This document shows positions 58,456-64,000 of a stretch of DNA of 64,000 bases, piece after piece. The stretch comes from Tillandsia leiboldiana (taxonomy: Eukaryota; Streptophyta; Magnoliopsida; Poales; Bromeliaceae). The stretch's first letter is position 1; the number at the start of each line of letters is the position of its first letter. The notes below the pieces were generated by a model. That model saw only the letters and a list, made by a program, of their open reading frames with translations. It was not told where the DNA came from and ran no database searches. The translations under genes were made by a program, and so were the position numbers. The stretch is from positions 4,538,378-4,602,377 of the forward strand of contig CM055064.1 of assembly GCA_029204045.2 (NCBI GenBank), given 5' to 3'.

Positions 58456-61400
58456 CTAAACAATAATCCTCAGTCCGATGTCTCGAATAAGTAGGGGTGA
58501 GCATTCCTTCATCTCCGACTCGAGCTCCCATGTAGCCTCGCGCTCGTCATGATTGCTCCATTGGATCTTCACATAGGGAATGGCCCGACTGCGTAATTCT
58601 TTCACCTCTCGATCCAGAACTCGCAGTGGGCGTTCTTCATACCTCAAATCCTCGCTGATCTCAAGCGGTGTGAAGTCGATGACGTGCGATGGGTCGAAGA
58701 TATACTTCCTCAAAGTAGAAACATGAAATACATCATGGACACCAGCAAGCCTTGGAGGAAGTGCGAGTCGGTAGGCAAACTGGCCCGATACGCCCCAATA
58801 CCTCAAAGGGTCCAATATATCGGGGGCTAAGTTTCCCACGAATGCCGAACCTCCTGATTCCTTTGGACGGCGAGACTTTCAGGAATACATGATCTCCAAC
58901 CTGAAATTCTAAATCTCGTCGCCGAACGTCGGCATAGCTCCTCTGTCGGCTTTGGGCGGTCTGAAGATGCTTTCGAATCACCGGACCTTCTCTTCTGCCT
59001 CTATCAAGACATCTGGTCCCAAGGTCCGCCTCTCGCCTATGTCACTCCAATAAAGTGGTGATCGACACTTGCGTCCATACAATGCTTCAAACGGAGCCAT
59101 CTGAATGCTCGCTTGAAAGCTATTGTTGTACGCGAATTCAGCCAAAGATAAATGCCGAATCCACCCTCCGCGAAATCCAAGACACAAGCCCTCAGCATGT
59201 CCTCCAGGATTTGTATCGTCCGTTCTGACTGTCCATCCGTCTGCGGATGAAAAGCAGTACTGAACCTAAGCTGAGTTCCCAAGGTTGTCTGCAAACTCAT
59301 CCAGAAACGTGAAACAAACCTCGGGTCTCTATCTGATACAATGGAGGCTGGTACTCCATGTAATCTAACTATCTCATCTAGATATAGCTGGGCTAGTCGC
59401 TCAAGTGGCCACGTAGTCTGCTATGGGCAGAAAGTGTGCCGACTTGGTAAGTCTATCTACAACTACCCAGATAGCATCAGCTCCTCCCTGTGCCCTAGGT
59501 AGTCCGACCACGAAATCCGTCGTAATGTGGTCCCATTTCCACTCGGGGATTGGGAGACTTTGTAACTTGCCAGCTGGCACTCGATGCTCAGCTTTCACCT
59601 GCTGACAGGTTAAACACTGCGCCACAAATCTCCCAATATCCCTTTTCATGCCTTTCCACCAGAAGTGTGCCTTGAGGTCCTTATACATCTAATCCCACCA
59701 GGATGTAGGGTATAAGGTGTATAATGGGCCTCTCGCAATATCTGTTCTCTAATCTCCACATCTATTGGCACACATGCTCGGTTTCTGTACCTTAGTACTC
59801 CCGAGGCATCTATTGTAAAGTCCCCAGACTGATCACTCGGAATTTGATCTCTAATCCTGGTCAAGTGGGGGTCCTCACTCTGTTTCTCCCTGATCCTGTC
59901 TAGCAGAGTGGGCTGTAAGACTAAGATGTCAGCATAGCAGAGACCCCAGGGGACACAACCTCTATCTCGAGTCGTCTCATTCCTCTAATAGCGGTGCCTG
60001 GTCTGTGATCAACATAGACAAAACTTTTGCACCGCCCTCCTACTCAAGGCATCAGCGACCACATTAGCCTTGCCTGGGTGGTAGAGAATATCTACATCAT
60101 AATCCTTAATAGCTCTAACCACCTACGTTGCCTCAAATTCAACTCCTTCTGCGTGAACAGGTATTTAGGCTCTTGTGGTCGGTGTAGATTTCACAATGCT
60201 CCCCATATAGATAATGACGCCAGAGCTTTAGTGCAAAAACCACGGCAGCGAGCTCCAAGTCATGGGTAGGGTAATTCTTCTCATAATCCTTGAGTTGCCT
60301 TGATGCATAAGCAATTACCCTCCCTTCCTGCATCAGCACACAACCAAGTCCGCTGTGTGATGCGTCACTATAGATCACATATCCTTTTCCCATAACAGGA
60401 AGGGAAAGGATAGGAGCGGTCATCAGTCTATTTTTCAGCTCCTCAAAGCTCTTTTGACAGTCCTCACTCCAGATAAACTTCACTCCCTTACGCGTCAAGC
60501 GAGTGAGGGGTGTGGAGAGCTTCGCAAAGCCTTCCACAAACCGACGGTAATACCCAGCTAAACCCATAAAGCTACGTACCTCAGAAACCGTCGTCGGTCG
60601 GGGCCAATCACGGACTGCCTCAATCTTCGCTGGGTCCACCGCCACACCTGCAGCGGAAATCACATGGCCAAGAAGACTACCTCCCGAAGCCAAAACTCGC
60701 ACTTTGCCAGCTTGGCATACAACTTCTTCTCTTGCAGGAGTTGCAGCACGATCCTTAAGTGCTCCTCATGCTCAATATCACTTCGGGAGTAAATCAAGAT
60801 ATCATCAATGAACCCACCACGAACCGGTCCAGTATAAGGTCGGAAGATCGGTTCATCAAATCCATGAATGCGGCAGGGGCATTAGTTAGCCCAAAAGGCA
60901 TAACTGTAATTCATAATGCCCGTACCGTGATCTGAATGCCGTTTCGGAATATCCTCGGCCTCACCTTCAACTGGTGGTAACCAGACTGCAAATCTATCTT
61001 AGAGAAGACACAAGACCCTTGCAGCTGATCAAAAGATCATCGATGCGCGGCAAAGGGTACTTGTTTTTGATGGTCATTTATTTAATTCCCTATAGTCCAC
61101 ACATAATCGAAGTGACCCATCCTTCTTTTTCACGAATAGCACCGGCGCTCCCAAGGCGACACACTCGGCCTAATAAAGCCCTTATCCATTAAATCCTGAA
61201 GTTGCGCCTTAAGCTCTCGCAACTCAGCCGGTGCCATCCGGTAAGGAGCCTTTGAGATTGGCGCAGTTCCCGGAACTACGTCAATCACAAACTCAATCTC
61301 CCTATCTGGCGGCATGCGAGTCAGCTCAGGTGGGAAAACACCGGGAACTCGCGGGCAATAGGGATATCCCCGAGTTCCGGTGCCGCCGTAGGCCCCTCAA

Positions 61401-63243
61401 CAACACTAGCCAAAAGGCTACACATCCTCGATGGATCATCTGCCTTGCTCGGGAAGTCGAAACCATAGAGGCAAAGAAAGCACTCTGACATCCCCGGTAT
61501 ACCATCATCTCCTGGCTGGTTCTCTAAAGTGACCGTCCTTGCGGCACAGTCAATAGTCGCGAAATACCGAGCCAGCCAGTCCATCCCGAGGACCACATCG
61601 AAGTCCATCAATTGTTCTCAGGACCAACAGGTCAGCTGGCATAATCCAGGACTCGATTTGCATCGGGCAGGACCAACAACACTCCTCCACGTGCAAGGTG
61701 TGATCGGAATCTGAACCTCTCGTGCACGTGGCAAAAGTCCTACCTCTATCCCATGTAATGTGTGCAAATGATTTACTAATAAAAGAATGCGATGCTCCAG
61801 TATCAAATAATGTACGAGTCCTAATGCCAGAAAGTAAGGTGATACCTGCCACCACCGTGATTTGCTGCCGAAGAGTCCTCTACCTGTGCAGCATACACTC
61901 GCCCACTTTGAGCTGGAGGGCGATACTCCGTGGGATGGGAAGAAGATGGCCAGCGCTGGAGCATATGGCCGCTGAGCCGTCGACCGTGCTGAGACGAAGA
62001 AGGAGCAGATGCTGAAGAAGGAGCCGTCGATGGTGCATATGGGCAGGCAGCTCGGAGGTGGCCAGACTGTCCACACCGATAAAAGCGGCCAAACCTCAGA
62101 TCACAAGCATCAGAGTTATGCTGTCCCTGGCAGAAAATGACCTAACCGTAGCCTGGGGCTGCCTCGCCTGTGCCTCTGTCGCGGAGGCCCTTGCTGCCGC
62201 GCGACTGCGATCTCTGCGATGCGAATGCTGTTGCTGCGATGCTGCGGGGCTCTGGATCCCCAGGCCCTCGCCGCGAGCCAGAACGCCCACGGCCGGAAAA
62301 CTGAGGCCGTGGCGGTCGTGGCGGCCTCCAAGAACTGGCCTGTCCCCCGTCGTCCTGCGCTGGTCGCTTCCTGTCTGCGCCTTGAGCGACCAGGCCCCCA
62401 CGTCTGGCGACGACGTGGTCTCCCCTCTCAACCCACTGGGCATGCTCTGCTGCCTCCTCCAAGGTCTGTAGTCTCTGAGCATGCACCGAGTATAGATTTC
62501 TGGCGCAGGCCCGACTCAAAGAGCTCCACCTGGTGCGGTCCATCCCTGGCGACATAGGGTACGCAGTTGAGTAACCGCGTGAACTCCTAAAAATAGTCTA
62601 ATGCCGTCCGGTCGCCTTGCTGAAGATTCTTCAAATCATCTTCCAGCTTTTTCTTCATACTCGTGGAAAAGTACGTATCCAGAATCATCTTCTTGAACTC
62701 AGACCAGGGTAGCTGTCGAGTGATTTGAAATTCCAGTGGCTCCACCCGACGCCACCATGCATCAGCATCCCGTCTAAACAGTGTACAGCCATATGTACCC
62801 TGTACTCTGGTCAATGAAGAAGTCCCGGAATAACTTCTCCATTGACGAAAGCCAAGTCCCAATCTCCCAAGGCTTAATATTCCGCCCTGAAAATCTGGGC
62901 GGTCCCCGCTTACAGAACTGAGTAAGTTTGTCAGCAATCTCCTGCTCCTCCGCAGGAGTCAATGGCGGATTGTCCCCTGAGCAACAGGGGATGCCGAGGT
63001 CACCGGTCCAACTGGGGAAGCCACAGCAGGGGAGGGTGGTACGGGAGAACTCTCCGGGGGTGCAACAACAGGCTGCGCCTCTGTTCTAACATTTGCGTCA
63101 GCCGACCCATGGCCTCCTCCTGAGCGCACGGCCTCTGACATCTGGGCCATCTGAGCCTGCAGCTCCTGCACCTCACTCTGCTGGCCCTGCTCGGACTCTT
63201 CCGGCTCGGGCTCAGGGGAGGAAGGCTGCGAACGCGTCAACAT
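58456..63243 (-). pseudogene. Ty3/gypsy gag-pol with many frame breaks
   Basis: Read from 63243. Gag starts MLTRSQPSSPEPE, with MTPAEEQEIADKLTQF and RDADAWWRRVEPLEF (to ~62600), then a CGQSGHLRAAC knuckle near 62060. Protease is LFDTGASHSFIS (~61800) and VLGMDWLARY (~61590). Reverse transcriptase starts APYRMAPAELRELKAQLQDL (~61240). Then GLAGYYRRFVEGF (~60560) and RNase H VIYSDASHSGLGCVL and YTDHKSLN (~60370-60150). The integrase has CLTCQQVKAEH (~59610), FVVGLPRAQGGADAIWVVVDRLTKSAHF and FHPQTDGQSERTIQ (~59240), then a chromodomain-like VKIQWSNHDEREATWE before the stop at 58456. At least a dozen shifts between frames are visible, mostly single bases, so no functional polyprotein can be read as given. 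Part may be assembly error. Confidence 0.9.
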
Positions 63244-63532
63244 TTACGTTGCGGAGGCATCCTACCACAAGAAACCACCCTTAGTATCAAAACCCCACAC
63301 GACCCATTCTAGCGAAAGTCAAAGACATTCTCCTATTTCTGTGACTTTATGTTGTCTGCAGCCAACATAACAGTCTACCAGAAGTAGGCTATGTCGACCC
63401 CTCTTCCTTTATTGGAAGAGTTAAATAAGTAACACAACGACTTCCGCAAAATTGCCACGTCTCTCGCACCCTATCATCCTAGGGTATGTCAAAAGCCTAG
63501 GGTTTCCTAAGTCCCAACTGACCTATCCCTAA

Positions 63533-63544
63533 GCTCTGATACCA
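63533..63544 (-). other. Gypsy primer-binding site
   Basis: The minus strand reads TGGTATCAGAGC eight bases from the 5' LTR end at 63553, complementary to initiator tRNA-Met. Confidence 0.85.
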
Positions 63545-63552
63545 ACTTAATC

Positions 63553-64000
63553 TGTCACGCCCCGGAACCCGGGCTCGCCAACAGATCCGCCGTGCACATG
63601 GGATTTCCCGAGTACACGAAGCGCTGGTAACCTGCTCCGATATAATATAAACAATAAAAGAGCATAATACAGAGCTGAAGGGAAAGAACCACATAGTATC
63701 TCAGACTGGAACTACTAATGAAGCTGTAATATGTACAATAATCCCAGCTCACCAAAATAGTACATCAGCTGGCGAAAGCCAGACCTAGAATAAAAGAAGA
63801 ATACCACAGTCTGAGTAAAGGGTGCAGCATCTATCTAACAGCTCTCAGTCTCCAGGAGATATATCTATTCAGCGATCCCTTACCTCGATCAGCTGCCGAT
63901 GGCCTAGCAGCTCCCGCAGACGACTCTGCAAAAATAAAGGAGAGAAAGAACAGAAAAGAACAATGGGGGTGAGAACTACCAGATAAACTAGTAGCCTCCC
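63553..64000 (-). repeat. Gypsy 5' LTR, partial
   Basis: The first ~448 bp match 55290-55740. The differences I can see are mostly single-base indels at two- or three-base runs (for example CTCCCAG versus CTCCAG). It continues beyond the window. Confidence 0.92.

Larger units (their letters stand above)
55290..64000 (-). mobile_element. Ty3/gypsy retrotransposon, minus strand, 5' LTR cut by the window edge
   Basis: Layout on the minus strand: 5' LTR (63553 to beyond 64000), primer-binding site (63544-63533), gag-pol (63243-58456), polypurine tract GGGGGAGGA (58425-58417) and 3' LTR (58416-55290). The 3-kb LTRs, the DTGASHSFIS protease, the RT-RNaseH-integrase order and the C-terminal chromodomain-like tail fit the chromovirus branch, Tekay/Del-like; the lineage is inference. 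It is inserted in the older LTR at 51883; ACCGC precedes its left end. Confidence 0.9.

Overview
This window is nuclear DNA from a flowering plant, most likely a monocot (inference). The evidence is plant-type L1 (LINE), Ty1/copia, Ty3/gypsy and CACTA (En/Spm) elements, abundant MITEs in AT/GA microsatellites, and a spliced gene for a plant heavy-metal-associated isoprenylated protein (HIPP) of the rice Pi21-like type. There is no prokaryotic gene organisation, and no rRNA, tRNA or CRISPR array was recognised. Almost everything is mobile DNA or its remains. The only cellular gene family I can support is the HIPP gene, present as two tandem copies on the minus strand.

Layout. 1-4270: internal region and 5' LTR of a minus-strand LTR retrotransposon with no recognisable pol. 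4276-6568: a cluster of microsatellite-flanked MITEs, one split by a 991-bp element carrying a long hairpin. 7075-34620 and 35535-48506: two copies of a segmental duplication separated by a second cluster of the same MITEs (34707-35534). Each copy holds the HIPP gene and the 5' end of a CACTA element. Copy 1 (HIPP 12575-13935) was later hit by a 5'-truncated LINE about 140 bp upstream of the HIPP start codon, and by a full-length ~7.5-kb L1 (16219-33314, 15-bp target-site duplication). That L1 carries a nested Copia element (17400-22876) and a nested solo LTR (25600-29703). Copy 2 keeps the empty sites of both LINEs, but gained a palindromic hAT element, several small MITEs and a frameshift in the proline-coding minisatellite of its HIPP gene (45447-44045).

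48507-64000: the CACTA element of copy 2 continues into a decayed TNP2-type transposase (49545-51877). It is interrupted by an LTR (51883), which is itself interrupted at 55290 by a Ty3/gypsy chromovirus-like element. That element's 3' LTR, decayed minus-strand gag-pol and partial 5' LTR run off the right edge.

Order of events (inference from nesting): older ~2.2-kb tandem repeats and MITE insertions; CACTA insertion; tandem duplication with breakpoints inside the CACTA element and near the MITE/microsatellite array; then the LINEs, solo LTR, Copia and gypsy insertions. The biologically most interesting part is the HIPP pair: one copy has an intact frame, a 41-proline run and a C-terminal CaaX-like box but a LINE in its promoter; the other has a clean promoter but a shifted frame that loses the CaaX box.
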